NCBI GenBank assembly: GCA_034423195.1
Contig: DAOUIZ010000031.1
Span: 1 to 64,000 of the forward strand
From: CATOSK01 sp034423195
GTDB taxonomy: Bacteria > Chloroflexota > Dehalococcoidia > Lucifugimonadales > UBA3495
Length of the DNA: 64,000 nt
Direction: 5' to 3'
Part shown: positions 33,004 through 42,900 of the stretch, one piece after another
How positions within the stretch are numbered: the first letter of the stretch is position 1
How the letters are laid out: each line of letters starts with the position of its first letter
Notes under the pieces: model-generated
The model's input: the letters and a program-made list of their open reading frames with translations, nothing else
Told to the model about the DNA's origin: nothing
Database searches by the model: none
Position numbers and translations under genes: made by a program

Positions 33004-34806
33004 TCAGATGCCGCCGAACTGTTGAAAAATATCCGCGAAGGGACTTTGCTGCGGTGACAGGGCCTCCGCCACCAGCGGGGCCAGCTCTGCCGGTTCGTCC
33101 ACCGGCGGCCAGCAGACCGTATCCAGGCAAACGTGGGCCTGCGCCCGGGAGGCGTCCCCTCGTCTCACGAACTTCACCATTGGATTGGGATGGGTCAACC
33201 CTGCCGTGGCCCGTATCATCGCCCGGGTGTCGTCAGACCCGGGTTGTCCCTCTATAATAATCTCCACTGGCTCGCTCAGGAAACGTTCGACGGCCAGGGC
33301 GTAACCCGCGGCATGTTCCCCGTAGGCCCGGTTTACCTCCGCAAAGGCGCTGAGCGTCCGTCGTGCCGCCTCCAGGCAGTCCGGGTCGCCGGTGGACCGA
33401 TGCAGCTTCATCAGACCCTGTACCGCCGCCACGTTTTCCGGCAGCGGCTTCTCCCGCAAGGCTAGGTATCCCAGGGGTTCTTCGATCTGCTCTATGTCGT
33501 AGAACCCGCCGTGCGCATGGTCATAGAAAGCCTCCAACACCTTCGTGGCCGCTTCCCCCGCTCGTTCCAGGTACGCCCCGCTTGTCCCGCCGGAGAGATT
33601 GGCGGCGTCCACCAATCCGTTCAGCAAATGCGCCCAGTCCGTCAACAGTTGCCCGTCTGGGGATGGCTCGGCCCCCGCCGCCGAAAAAACGTGGGGCAGA
33701 TTTCCGCTCTCTGCCATGTTCCACAGCCTATCCAGTATTCGTTTCCCGGTTTCCAGGAGTTCCTCTCGCCCCAACCCCCACGCCGCCGCCATCAGCAGTG
33801 ACGCCGCCTGCCCGCTCAGGCTCGCGTAGCACCACGGATCGGTTGGCGGCGGCGGTTCGCTGGCTCGCGCTTCCGGGGGAAGGTCGTAATACTCCGAGTG
33901 CGCCCCTTGGCTTCCCCTGAATCCCTTCGCTGCCGGGTCGTAAAGCTGGCCCAGCAGGTAGTCCAGCGTGTCGTTGGCGGCTTTTCCATACTTGGAACTG
34001 TCCAGCAGAAGGTGCGCCTCCAGGAACACCCTGGCCAACCCGATGTTGTCTTCTAGCATCTTCTCATGCTGTCCCTGGCTCCAGTCGCCGTCATTGCAGT
34101 AGCGGAAAAATCCCCCCTCCACACGGTCCGCCAACTCCCCGTCAAGCATCGCGTCCAGGGTTTTGGCCAGCGCGGCCCGGTAGAAGTCCTCCCCCGTCGT
34201 CCGGTACAGGTGAAGCAGAAATTCCAGGACTGGCACACTCGGAAACTTGGGGGCCTCTCCAAACCCGCCGTTGCGCGCGTCGTACGTTCCCATCACCCGG
34301 CGGGCCATGCGGTCCACCATTTCCGGCCCAAGCTCCGCGCCCGCCGAGACCTTCAAGACCTCCTCCCGCCGTTGCCTCAGCAGGATGTTGGCCTGGTCGT
34401 ACAGCCCCGGCTTCCCGGAATCGTAAGCCCGCCGGACTTCGCCCAGCATGGCCATGAGTTGATTTGGCGGAAGGTAGGTGGCGCCCGCTACGTATCCTCC
34501 GTGCCCCGTCAGGAACACCGTGGAAGGCCATCCCCCGACGTTGTATCGCGAGTTGATGTCCGGTCGGTGGTCGTTGTCTGCCTTCACCGCCACGAAATGC
34601 TCGCTGACGAAAGCCGCCACGTCCGGATCAGTGTATGTGTCTTCGTCCATGACGCGGCACCAGTAGCACCAGACCGCGCCGATGGAAAGCAGTACCGGCT
34701 TTCCCTCTTTTTGCGCCAACGCGAAGGCATCCGCGCCCCACGGCAGCCACTCGATGCGGCTGCCGGGAGAAGGGGAAACGCCGCCCCATTCCGCGCTTTG
34801 GGTCAT
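33004..34806 (-). CDS. DUF255/YyaL-type thioredoxin-domain protein
   Basis: The 600-residue protein starts with a thioredoxin-like DUF255 domain: WGADAFALAQKEGKPVLLSI followed by WCYWCRVMDEDTY (redox pair Cys47-Cys50) and GGWPSTVFL. The rest is an (alpha/alpha)6 barrel like those of glycosidases and epimerases (GGFGEAPKFP, GGFFRYCNDGDWS, HEKMLEDN). These YyaL/spermatogenesis-associated-20-like proteins are widespread, and their function is not settled. ATG 34806 gives the family length; an earlier start at 35016 would add unrelated residues. It leads a minus-strand run with aspS and an aminotransferase. Confidence 0.88.
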   Translation of the reverse strand: MTQSAEWGGVSPSPGSRIEWLPWGADAFALAQKEGKPVLLSIGAVWCYWCRVMDEDTYTDPDVAAFVSEHFVAVKADNDHRPDINSRYNVGGWPSTVFLTGHGGYVAGATYLPPNQLMAMLGEVRRAYDSGKPGLYDQANILLRQRREEVLKVSAGAELGPEMVDRMARRVMGTYDARNGGFGEAPKFPSVPVLEFLLHLYRTTGEDFYRAALAKTLDAMLDGELADRVEGGFFRYCNDGDWSQGQHEKMLEDNIGLARVFLEAHLLLDSSKYGKAANDTLDYLLGQLYDPAAKGFRGSQGAHSEYYDLPPEARASEPPPPTDPWCYASLSGQAASLLMAAAWGLGREELLETGKRILDRLWNMAESGNLPHVFSAAGAEPSPDGQLLTDWAHLLNGLVDAANLSGGTSGAYLERAGEAATKVLEAFYDHAHGGFYDIEQIEEPLGYLALREKPLPENVAAVQGLMKLHRSTGDPDCLEAARRTLSAFAEVNRAYGEHAAGYALAVERFLSEPVEIIIEGQPGSDDTRAMIRATAGLTHPNPMVKFVRRGDASRAQAHVCLDTVCWPPVDEPAELAPLVAEALSPQQSPFADIFQQFGGI

Positions 34807-35191
34807 CGGAACACCAACTTTGGCAACTCTCGGAAAAACTCGCTGGAATCTGGTTATCAATCGGAACCCGGTTTGCCGGATTACGTTAGCATAGGGTAGG
34901 CCGATTTTCAACGAACTAAGGATGCGCAAACCCCGCCCGGCCACTATAGAACCGCCCGCTTCCGCCGGGCGTAAACCATGGCTGAGGGGCGCTGTCTTAT
35001 GTTGCTGTCGGCCCACGCGGCGCCGGTCACAATTTCGTCAAGATTGTCCTGCTGAGCTTTGGTATGATTACTATGGCGTCCGAAAGGACATCCTTCCTGA
35101 CATTGCGTATGTATGAGGGCTTCACCTCCCGGTCGCCCTGATTCTTAAGACTATCGCCTTCAATCGTTATCGCTGCTACGAGGGTTGAGCC
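34807..35191. other. Divergent intergenic region
   Basis: No gene is supported over these 385 bases between the DUF255 and HtrA-like genes. TATGATTACTAT at about 35063-35074 could hold a -10 for the protease gene. A GAGGG ribosome site precedes its ATG. Confidence 0.5.
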
Positions 35192-36631
35192 ATGTTCAAT
35201 CTTTCCGGGTTTATTCCCGGCGCAACCGCCCCATTCCTGCCTCGTTCCCGTTGGTTGGGAATGACTGTCTTGGTGTCCGTGTTCGCCCTGTTGTTTTTAA
35301 CCGTCGGCTGCGCATCTATCCCCTTCAGCAACCCCTTGGATCTGGACCGTAGTTCCCTGAAGGGGACGCCGGCCCAGGCAACCGAAGTTGCTGCCCAGGC
35401 TCAGGTGCCAGCGGCTGCGGCTCCTGAACCTCAAAGGGAAAGCCCGCCGGTCCTTCAGGCGGAACCTGAACCCGAGGCTCCGTCTGCCGTTGCGGTTGAA
35501 TCGCGGCCTCCCGCCGTCCCGTCGGACTCCGCCCCTGCCGCCGCTCCCCAGGTACTCCCCGTGTCGCCCCTAGACTTGACGCCCGATGCGATTCTAGCGG
35601 CCACCGAGCAGGTCCTGGTTGACATATATGAGCGTGTCAGCCCATCAGTGGTACAGATTAGGGCCGTCCGCCGCGTGGATTTGCAGGGAGGATCGTCCGG
35701 GCGGGCGCCCCTGCCCTTCGACGTCCGGCGCAGCGCCGGGTCCGGTTTCGTGTGGGACACCGAGGGCCATATCGTCACCAACCACCATGTGGTCGAAGGC
35801 GCCGACATCGTGTTGGTCACGTTCTCTGATGGGATGGAGCTGGAAGCCACCGTGATTGGTACCGACCCTGACTCCGACCTTGCCGTCCTCCAGGTGAACG
35901 CCGGGGAGGAGGGGGCTTACGAATTGACTCCCGTCACCTTGGGCGACAGCTCCGCCGTAAAGGTTGGGCACCTTTCCAGCGCCATCGGCAACCCCTTCGG
36001 CCAGGAATTCACCATAACCAGCGGGATTGTTAGCGCCGTTGGGCGTACCATCAGAAGCGGCAATAGTCCCTTCTCCATCCCCCGGGTCATTCAGACCGAC
36101 GCTCCCATGAACCCCGGAAATTCCGGTGGGCCGCTGCTGGACCGTCGTGGCTGGGTCATCGGGGTTAACACACAGATCGCCAGCAACACCGGTGCCAGCG
36201 CCGGCATTGGCTTCGCAGTCCCCATCAACACCGCCAAGCGGGTCATCCCCGAGCTCATCGAAACCGGCAAGTACGAATACGCCTGGCTGGGCATTTCCGG
36301 CGCTTCTCTCACCGCCGAATACGCCGAGCTCAACGGCCTGCCCCGGGATACCCGGGGGGCCTTGGTCATTGAGGTCGCCGCCGATAGCCCGGCCGGCAGC
36401 GCCGGGCTTAAGGGGAGCGATCAGGTTGCTACTCGCCAAGGTGTCGAGGTTCCCGTGGGAGGAGACGTCATCGTCGCCGTTGACGGCGCCAATATCGCCG
36501 ATATGGACGAACTCATCGCTTTCCTAATCGAGGAAACCCGTCCCGGCGACACCGTCCGCATCGAGGTAATCCGGCAGGGCGGGGAGAGCGTCACCCTGGA
36601 GGCAACCCTCGCCAGCCGCCCCAGCTTCTAA
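35192..36631 (+). CDS. HtrA/DegP-like serine protease with PDZ domain, lipoprotein
   Basis: A 479-residue envelope protease of the HtrA type, involved in protein quality control. The N-terminus ends in LFLTVGC, a lipobox with Cys40, followed by an Ala/Pro/Glu-rich linker to about residue 130. The chymotrypsin-like domain shows the full triad: His199 in TNHHVVEGA, Asp229 in DSDLAVLQV and Ser311 in NPGNSGGPLL. A single PDZ domain follows (GALVIEVAADSPAGSAGL, VIVAVDGANIADMDEL). The long linker should hold the protease away from the membrane. The gene is monocistronic. Confidence 0.93.
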   Translation: MFNLSGFIPGATAPFLPRSRWLGMTVLVSVFALLFLTVGCASIPFSNPLDLDRSSLKGTPAQATEVAAQAQVPAAAAPEPQRESPPVLQAEPEPEAPSAVAVESRPPAVPSDSAPAAAPQVLPVSPLDLTPDAILAATEQVLVDIYERVSPSVVQIRAVRRVDLQGGSSGRAPLPFDVRRSAGSGFVWDTEGHIVTNHHVVEGADIVLVTFSDGMELEATVIGTDPDSDLAVLQVNAGEEGAYELTPVTLGDSSAVKVGHLSSAIGNPFGQEFTITSGIVSAVGRTIRSGNSPFSIPRVIQTDAPMNPGNSGGPLLDRRGWVIGVNTQIASNTGASAGIGFAVPINTAKRVIPELIETGKYEYAWLGISGASLTAEYAELNGLPRDTRGALVIEVAADSPAGSAGLKGSDQVATRQGVEVPVGGDVIVAVDGANIADMDELIAFLIEETRPGDTVRIEVIRQGGESVTLEATLASRPSF

Positions 36632-36735
36632 ACCCCTCTATCACCCCGTCTCACTGACTGGCCCCGGAGGATACAACCCGAGGCCGGTCCTGTTTCCCTG
36701 GCCGCCGTCGCCCCTCCGGTCCTCCAACCCGGTGT

Positions 36736-36764
36736 TTGACTGGCAAGGGGCTTCGGATTAGACT
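36736..36764 (+). promoter_or_regulatory. Sigma-70 promoter of the epimerase/catabolic cluster
   Basis: TTGACT (36736-36741), a 17-base spacer and TAGACT (36759-36764), 70 bases before the epimerase ATG. Confidence 0.6.
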
Positions 36765-36833
36765 CGCCGTCGGGCCCCCCTCGCATCCCCGGTCCCTTGC
36801 CGGGTGCCCGATCCCGCCGTGAAGGAGCGACCC

Positions 36834-37814
36834 ATGGCAACCCTCGTTACCGGCGGCACCGGCTTCGTCGGAGCCAACATCGTCAGGGAACTTGCTGCGC
36901 GCGGCCACGATGTCGTCAGCTTCGACATAATGCCCAACGACGCCCTTGTCCACGCCTTCCTTGGCGAGTTCCGCTCCCGGGTAACCTTCGTGGCCGGGGA
37001 CATTCTGGACACCCACGCCCTGGAAACCCTGGGCAGGGATCACTCCTTCGAGAAGATCGTCCACGCCGCCGTTTTCACGGTCAACCGCACCAGCCTGGAG
37101 ACTGCCCGGAGCAAGGATATTCTGGACATAAACCTGTCCGGCACCGGCAACCTCCTGGAATTTGCCAGGGTGGGCGGCGTGCAGCGTTTCGTCTACGTCA
37201 GTTCCGGGGCTGCCTACGGCCTCACCCGTGACCCTGACCAGACCTACAACGAGGATGACCCAGCCTGCCCCTACAACCTCTACGGAATCACCAAGTACGC
37301 CAGCGAGTGCCTTGCCCGCCGCTACGGGGAACTCCACGGGTTCTCAACCGTCAGCCTCCGCGTTAGCACCCCCTACGGTCCCATGGAGCGCGTGACCGGC
37401 CACCGGGACAACATGTCCACCCCCTACCAGTGGACCGGCCAACTGCTTCGGGGCGAACCCATAACCATTGATCACACCGATTACGGCCGTGACTATACCT
37501 ACTCCTTGGACACCGCCTCCGGTGTCGCCGCCGTCACCGATGCTCCCCGGCTTCCCCACGACCTGTACAACGTCACCAACGGCGTGCCTGTTACCGGCGG
37601 CCAGATCCAGCGCACCCTCGCCGGGCTTTTCCCTGATGCTCGTCTGGTGGACCCGGAGCGGGTCTCCGAGCCGCCCTCATCCCTGGGACCGACCCGCGGG
37701 CCTCTCTCCGGCTACCGCCTCTGGCATGACCTTGGTTGGACTGCCGGTTATGACCTGGCCGCCGGCCTCGCGGACTACGTCAAGTGGCGCCAGGAAAACG
37801 AATTCCTCGACTGA
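36834..37814 (+). CDS. NAD(P)-dependent epimerase/dehydratase (extended SDR)
   Basis: A 326-residue extended short-chain dehydrogenase. The Rossmann loop is GGTGFVG (residues 7-13), FDIMPN ends strand 2, and the catalytic set is Ser123/Ser124 with Tyr150 and Lys154 (YNLYGITK). Family members act on nucleotide sugars or related carbonyls; position before two deacetylase-like genes and an amidohydrolase suggests a small-molecule catabolic substrate instead, but this is inference. ATG 36834 has AAGGAG upstream. It is the first gene of a plus-strand run to 42864. Confidence 0.85.
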   Translation: MATLVTGGTGFVGANIVRELAARGHDVVSFDIMPNDALVHAFLGEFRSRVTFVAGDILDTHALETLGRDHSFEKIVHAAVFTVNRTSLETARSKDILDINLSGTGNLLEFARVGGVQRFVYVSSGAAYGLTRDPDQTYNEDDPACPYNLYGITKYASECLARRYGELHGFSTVSLRVSTPYGPMERVTGHRDNMSTPYQWTGQLLRGEPITIDHTDYGRDYTYSLDTASGVAAVTDAPRLPHDLYNVTNGVPVTGGQIQRTLAGLFPDARLVDPERVSEPPSSLGPTRGPLSGYRLWHDLGWTAGYDLAAGLADYVKWRQENEFLD

Positions 37815-37883
37815 ACCCGCCCGGGAACTGTTGGGAAGCGGACCTCCCCCGGGCATACCACCTTCTGCAAGGAGTCAATACCA

Positions 37884-38804
37884 ATGGCCCTTCCTCCTGA
37901 CCGGATCGATTACCTTCCCATCATTGACCGGCCCGTGATCAAGTGGCCCAACGATGCCCGGGTCGCCCTGTGGATATCTCCCAACGTGGAGCACTACGAG
38001 TACACGCCGGTCAACGAGGGGGTGCGCGATCCCTGGCCCCGCACCCCCTATCCCGACATCCAGCAATACTCCTACCGGGACTACGGCAACCGCGTCGGTT
38101 TCTGGAGGATGCTGGAGCCGCTCGACAAGCACGGCATCCGCTGCTGCATATCCCTCAACATGGCCGTCCTGGAGCACTTTCCCGAGATCGCCGAAGCCAT
38201 GATCGAGCGGGACTACGACTTCATGAGCCACGGCATCTACAACACCCGCTACCTCTACACCTGCACCGAGGACGAGGAGCGGGCGTTCTACCGGGACTGC
38301 ATCGACACTCTGAAGCGTCACACCGGCAAGGACCTAAAGGGGATGCTTGGCCCGGCCATTTCCGGCAGCGTCAGCACCCCCGACCTCATGGCCGAGGCTG
38401 GCCTCATCTATCACACCGACTGGTTCCACGACGACCAGCCTACCCCCATCAAGGTCAACTCAGGCAAGCTCATCTCCGTCCCCTATTCCATCGAGCTCAA
38501 CGATTCCTCCGTCCTCCGGGATAACCACTACGGGGCCGACTACTTCGCTGACATCTGCAAGGCCCAGTTCGACCAGCTCTATCAGGAAGGCGCCGAGAGC
38601 GGCCGCGTCATGTGCATCGCCCTGCACCCCTTCCTCATCGGTCAGCCCCACCGGATCAAGTACCTGGACGACATCCTCGGATACATCATGGCCCACGACG
38701 GCGTTTGGCAGACCACCGCCGACGAGATCGCCGACTACTACATCGCCAACTACTACGACCAGGCGGTGGCCCACGCCCAGCGTTTCAACGTCCCCCGGAC
38801 CTGA
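37884..38804 (+). CDS. Polysaccharide-deacetylase-like (PuuE/allantoinase-type) protein 1
   Basis: The 306-residue product matches the NodB-like deacetylase fold of the PuuE type, which cleaves C-N bonds in small molecules such as allantoin. WPNDARVALWISPNVEHYEY, YRDYGNRVGFWRMLEPLDKHG, FMSHGIYNTRYLY and LGPAISGSVSTPDLMAEAGL lie in the expected order, ending with HPFLIGQPHRIKYLDDIL. The classical metal-binding TFDDG motif is replaced, as in other PuuE relatives. A close paralogue follows 41 bases later. The substrate is unknown; a polysaccharide is less likely. Confidence 0.8.
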   Translation: MALPPDRIDYLPIIDRPVIKWPNDARVALWISPNVEHYEYTPVNEGVRDPWPRTPYPDIQQYSYRDYGNRVGFWRMLEPLDKHGIRCCISLNMAVLEHFPEIAEAMIERDYDFMSHGIYNTRYLYTCTEDEERAFYRDCIDTLKRHTGKDLKGMLGPAISGSVSTPDLMAEAGLIYHTDWFHDDQPTPIKVNSGKLISVPYSIELNDSSVLRDNHYGADYFADICKAQFDQLYQEGAESGRVMCIALHPFLIGQPHRIKYLDDILGYIMAHDGVWQTTADEIADYYIANYYDQAVAHAQRFNVPRT

Positions 38805-38845
38805 TGGCCCTTAGCCCGGCCCAACCCACAAGGAGCGTTCCCGAC

Positions 38846-39769
38846 ATGCCCGCCAATCGCACCTTCGGCATGGACCATCCTCACCACGAATGGTCCCCCA
38901 TCTCAACCCGCACCGTCCTCCGCTGGCCGGACGATTCCCCCGTTGCCCTCTGCGCCATCCTTGTCCTTGAGCACATGGAATGGCAGCCTCCGGCCGGCAG
39001 TTTCCAGGTCGCCCGGCTCGCCGGAGGCTCTGCCCCCCGCGACTTTCCCGACTACGCCCGCCTCTCCCATCGCGAGTATGGACACCGTGTGGGTATCTTC
39101 CGCCTCCTGGATGTCCTCGAAAATGTCGGCGTTCCTGCCACCATTGCCATGGATGCCTTCACCGCCGAAAACTACCCGTTTCTCGTCCGCCACTGCCTCC
39201 ACCGTGGCTGTGAAATCATTGCCCACGGCATCTCCGTCTCCCGGATGATAACCAGCGGTATGTCTGAAGACGAGGAGCGGGCATATATTCGCGCTTCTGT
39301 TGACGCCATCACCAAAGCCGCCGGCACCGCGCCCCGTGGCTGGCTTGGCCCAGAGTACGGCGAGTCCGAGCGCACCCCTCGGCTCCTTGCCGAAGCCGGT
39401 TTGGATTACGTTTGCGACTGGGCCAATGATGAGCAGCCCTATCGGATGACCGCCGGGGACAACCCCTTTTTCGCCCTGCCCATCCTCTACGAACTGGACG
39501 ACGTCGCCGCCCTCGCCCAGCGCAGGGTCACCCTTGAGACTTACCACCGGATGCTCACCGAGAGCTTCGACACCCTCCACTCCGACGGCACCTCCAATGG
39601 CCGGTTGATGACCCTCAACCTGCACCCCTGGCTCATCGGCCAGCCCTTCCGCGTCGGAATCCTTGACCGGGCCCTGGCCTATATGAAGGACAACGGAGGA
39701 TTCTGGCCTGCCACCGGATCCAGCATCATAGATTGGTTCCGGTCGCAGCCGGCGGGCCAGACGGTTTGA
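38846..39769 (+). CDS. Polysaccharide-deacetylase-like (PuuE/allantoinase-type) protein 2
   Basis: This is a 307-residue paralogue of the preceding gene product. Shared points are LRWPDDSPVALCAILVLEHM, SHREYGHRVGIFRLLDVLENVG, IAHGISVSRMITSGMSEDEE, LGPEYGESERTPRLLAEAGL and HPWLIGQPFRVGILDRAL. ATG 38846 is chosen because AAGGAG lies ten bases upstream; the frame extends further back through the end of the first gene but without support. The tandem pair may form a heteromer or act on related substrates. It is followed by an amidohydrolase 28 bases on. Confidence 0.8.
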   Translation: MPANRTFGMDHPHHEWSPISTRTVLRWPDDSPVALCAILVLEHMEWQPPAGSFQVARLAGGSAPRDFPDYARLSHREYGHRVGIFRLLDVLENVGVPATIAMDAFTAENYPFLVRHCLHRGCEIIAHGISVSRMITSGMSEDEERAYIRASVDAITKAAGTAPRGWLGPEYGESERTPRLLAEAGLDYVCDWANDEQPYRMTAGDNPFFALPILYELDDVAALAQRRVTLETYHRMLTESFDTLHSDGTSNGRLMTLNLHPWLIGQPFRVGILDRALAYMKDNGGFWPATGSSIIDWFRSQPAGQTV

Positions 39770-39797
39770 CGGATTGGCGGTTTGAAGGAGGTCAGGC

Positions 39798-41348
39798 GTG
39801 GCGTCTTCGCTCATTCGCGGCAAGTACCTGATAACTTCGACGGCGGGCGGGAACACCGCCGTTCTGAACGAGGCGGCGGTCTACCAGGAAGACGGGGTAA
39901 TCCGCGCCGTCGGATCCTACGAAGCGTTGCGTTCCCGGCATCAACCGGATGAACACCTCGGCGGCGCCAACTACGCCATCATTCCCGGCCTGGTCAACTC
40001 CCATCATCACGGCCGGGGGGTGTCCACCTTGCAGATGGGCACCTGCGATGACTGCCTGGAAATGTGGATCATCGCCGGATGGGGCCGCCGTCCCTACGAC
40101 CACTACCTGATGACCCTTTACACTGCCCTCAACATGATGGAGTCCGGCACCACTGCTGTCATGTACAACCACCCCCAGACTGCGGCTGCCACGCTGACGG
40201 ACGACGTTGACGCCGTCCTTCGCGGGTTCCTCGACGCCGGTATGCGGGTGGCCTTCTCCAGCTACCTGCGCAACCAGAACCGTCTCGTTTACGGAGACGA
40301 CGAGACCTTCCTGTCCGGTCTCCCGTCCGAGCTTGCCGGCGGTTTGCGGAACTTCCTGGCGGTTTCGGACATGAGCGATGACGACTACTTCGACTTCTTC
40401 GAGGAGACGCACCGGCGGTACAACGCGCATCCCTCGGGGAAGGTGCGGGTGCTGGTCAGTCCCGCCAACGTGCAGTGGGCCTCCGACGATTTCCTGCAGC
40501 GGACTAAGGAATACGCCCTGCGCTACCGGACCGGCATCCACATGCACCTCGTCGAGAGCATCTACCAGAAGGACTACGGCGTCCGCACCTGGGGCAGGAC
40601 TCCGGTGGAGCATCTGCAGGACCTGGAGTTTCTTGGTCCGGAGTTGTCCTGCGCCCACGCCGTCTGGCTCACGGAGGGAGATATCGAAATCCTCGCCGCG
40701 TCGGGGGCGACGGTCTGCCACAATGCCAGCTCCAACCTCCGCCTGAAGAACGGCATTGCGCCGGTCAATCCCATGCTGGCTGGCGGCGTCAACGTCGCCA
40801 TGGGCACTGACAGCACCGCCATCAATGACGATGACGACCTGCTCCAGGAAATGCGGCTGGTCAGCAAGCTCCACCGCCAGCCCGGCATCGGCTCACCGGC
40901 CATCACCTCAGAGCAGGTGCTGGCCATGGCCACCGCCAACGCCGCGGCTCCCACCGGATTCGGCGGGGAGATCGGCGTCCTGGAACCGGGGCGGCGGGCC
41001 GACATGGTCCTGGTCCGTCTCGACGATCTGGAGGACCCTTACCTGGACCCGGAGACGCCGCCATTGGAAACCATCCTTGGCCGCGCCAGGAAACGTGACG
41101 TTGCCGCCGTTATCATTGACGGCGAACTGCTCGTGCGGGAAGGCGCCCACCAGAAAATCGACAAGGCCAGCGTCATGAGCGAACTGCGGCTCCAGTTGTC
41201 CCGCCCCCTGGAGCCGGAAACCGCCGCCACCCGGCAGATGGCCCGCCAACTCGCGCCCTACGTCGAGGAATTTTACCGGGGCCTGTACCCTGCCACCGGA
41301 ATGCCCCCCGTCGGGGTCCCCCACTACTCCTACAACAGCCGGACCTGA
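39798..41348 (+). CDS. Amidohydrolase family protein (atrazine chlorohydrolase/deaminase type)
   Basis: A 516-residue metal-dependent hydrolase. The first metal site is the HxH of VNSHHHGRG (His69 and His71). HMHLVES, CAHAVWLTEGD and MGTDSTAINDDDDL give the later His and Asp ligands, and the pattern fits the mononuclear TrzN/AtzA/guanine-deaminase group, which removes amino or other groups from heterocycles. The start is GTG 39798 with AAGGAGG six bases upstream. It lies between the deacetylase-like pair and the HpaB-type oxygenase, suggesting one catabolic pathway for an N-containing compound; the substrate is unknown. Confidence 0.86.
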   Translation: MASSLIRGKYLITSTAGGNTAVLNEAAVYQEDGVIRAVGSYEALRSRHQPDEHLGGANYAIIPGLVNSHHHGRGVSTLQMGTCDDCLEMWIIAGWGRRPYDHYLMTLYTALNMMESGTTAVMYNHPQTAAATLTDDVDAVLRGFLDAGMRVAFSSYLRNQNRLVYGDDETFLSGLPSELAGGLRNFLAVSDMSDDDYFDFFEETHRRYNAHPSGKVRVLVSPANVQWASDDFLQRTKEYALRYRTGIHMHLVESIYQKDYGVRTWGRTPVEHLQDLEFLGPELSCAHAVWLTEGDIEILAASGATVCHNASSNLRLKNGIAPVNPMLAGGVNVAMGTDSTAINDDDDLLQEMRLVSKLHRQPGIGSPAITSEQVLAMATANAAAPTGFGGEIGVLEPGRRADMVLVRLDDLEDPYLDPETPPLETILGRARKRDVAAVIIDGELLVREGAHQKIDKASVMSELRLQLSRPLEPETAATRQMARQLAPYVEEFYRGLYPATGMPPVGVPHYSYNSRT

Positions 41349-41376
41349 TTGCGGCCCAGCAATCCGGGAGGGAACC

Positions 41377-42864
41377 ATGGTCCTGGAAATCGAGTCCGCC
41401 CTTGGCGCCATGACCGCCGCCCGCTACGTCGAAAGCCTGAAGGATGGCCGTGAGGTGTGGCTGGACGGGGAGAAGGTGCCCGATGTCACGGTGCATCCCG
41501 CCCTGACCGGAATGGTCCACGAACTGGCCCGCATTTACGACCTTCAGCATTCGGACCGTTTCCGGGAGGAAATGACCTTCGTTTCCCCGGAGACGGGCAA
41601 CCGTTGCAGCCTTTCCTGGCTCCTGCCCCGCTCCGCCGGGGACTTGAAGCGGCAGCGGCGCAACAGCGAAATCTGGAACGAGGAGTCGTGGGGACAACTG
41701 GGACGCAGCCCCGATATCCTCGCTCCCCACATCATCGGCCTCTACGCAATCCGGGACGCGCTGGCCGAGGTCAGGAACCCCCACTGCGACTTCGGCGAGA
41801 ACATCACCAACTACCACCGCTACTGCATGGAAAACGATCTGTTCCTGACCCATGCCCTGGGAGACCCCCAGGTGGACCGCAGCCAGCAGCCCCAGAACGA
41901 GAACCCCCAGGCAGGGGAAGCCGAAGTCGCCCTTCACGTCGTCGAGGAAACCGCCGGGGGAATCATCGTCCACGGCGCCAAGCAACTGGCCACCGCCGCG
42001 CCCATAAGCAACGAGACCTATGTTTCCCTGTCCGCCACCTTCATGCGCCGGGCCGACCCCCGCTTCATTCTTGCCTTTTCCATCCCCACCGCCACCCCGG
42101 GGCTGAAGGTGCTATGCCGGGAGCCTGTGTCCCGGTGGCACGGCAGCTACGGCCATCCCCTGGGAGCCCTCTATGACGAGCAGGATGCGATGCTGTTCTT
42201 CGACCACGTGCTGGTGCCGTGGGACCGCATATTCATGCTCTACGACTCCGGGCCCCTGCTGCAGCGTCTTGGAGCCGAGGCCAATTTCCGCGGCTGGGGC
42301 AACCTCTGCCGCATCCACCACCGGATGAAGCTGATGACCGCCGCCGCCACCCTCATCGCCGAGGCCATCGGGGTCATCGAGTACCGGGAGGTTGCCGCCA
42401 AGCTGGGCGAAATGGCCACCTACACCGAGATGTGGCGCCATGCCATGGACGGGGTTGAGCACGGAGCCTACCTGGCGGACAACGGCCTCATGTCCCTGGG
42501 CTCCATGTCTGGGATGAACATCTACTTCACCCAGGTCTCGGCCCGGATGGTGGAGTTGCTGCGGGAGATTTCCGGCTCCGGGATGGTGATGCAGCCCAGC
42601 GAGGCCGACCTTTCCAACCCCGAGTTCCGCCCCTACCTAGACCGCTACATGCCTGGCAAGGGGGTTGGAGTGGAGTACAAGTCCCGCCTCTTCCGCCTCG
42701 CCCACGACCTGGCCGCGTCATCCTTCGGAATGCGGCAGGAAATCTACGAGTACTGGCACGGCGGCGACCCCAACCGCAACCGGATAAACCTGCTTCGGAC
42801 CTTCGATCAACAGGACATAACCGCTCGGATCAGGGACCTGGTCTCCCGTCCGCTGCGCTCCTGA
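41377..42864 (+). CDS. 4-hydroxyphenylacetate 3-monooxygenase (HpaB) family oxygenase
   Basis: The 495-residue product belongs to the HpaB/HpaH group of FADH2-using monooxygenases, which share the acyl-CoA dehydrogenase fold. DGREVWLDGEKVPDVTVHPA, the YHRYCMENDLFLTHAL region, GIIVHGAKQLATAAPISNE, and HPLGALYDEQDAMLFFDHVLVPW are characteristic. Relatives hydroxylate phenols, although 4-hydroxybutyryl-CoA dehydratases share the fold; no reductase (HpaC) is in the window. A GGGAGGG site precedes the ATG. It is convergent with a LigB-type dioxygenase 36 bases away, which fits hydroxylation followed by ring cleavage. Confidence 0.86.
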   Translation: MVLEIESALGAMTAARYVESLKDGREVWLDGEKVPDVTVHPALTGMVHELARIYDLQHSDRFREEMTFVSPETGNRCSLSWLLPRSAGDLKRQRRNSEIWNEESWGQLGRSPDILAPHIIGLYAIRDALAEVRNPHCDFGENITNYHRYCMENDLFLTHALGDPQVDRSQQPQNENPQAGEAEVALHVVEETAGGIIVHGAKQLATAAPISNETYVSLSATFMRRADPRFILAFSIPTATPGLKVLCREPVSRWHGSYGHPLGALYDEQDAMLFFDHVLVPWDRIFMLYDSGPLLQRLGAEANFRGWGNLCRIHHRMKLMTAAATLIAEAIGVIEYREVAAKLGEMATYTEMWRHAMDGVEHGAYLADNGLMSLGSMSGMNIYFTQVSARMVELLREISGSGMVMQPSEADLSNPEFRPYLDRYMPGKGVGVEYKSRLFRLAHDLAASSFGMRQEIYEYWHGGDPNRNRINLLRTFDQQDITARIRDLVSRPLRS

Positions 42865-42900
42865 ACCGCCGCCGCTTCAGGATGTTCTGGCCGGTGCCGC

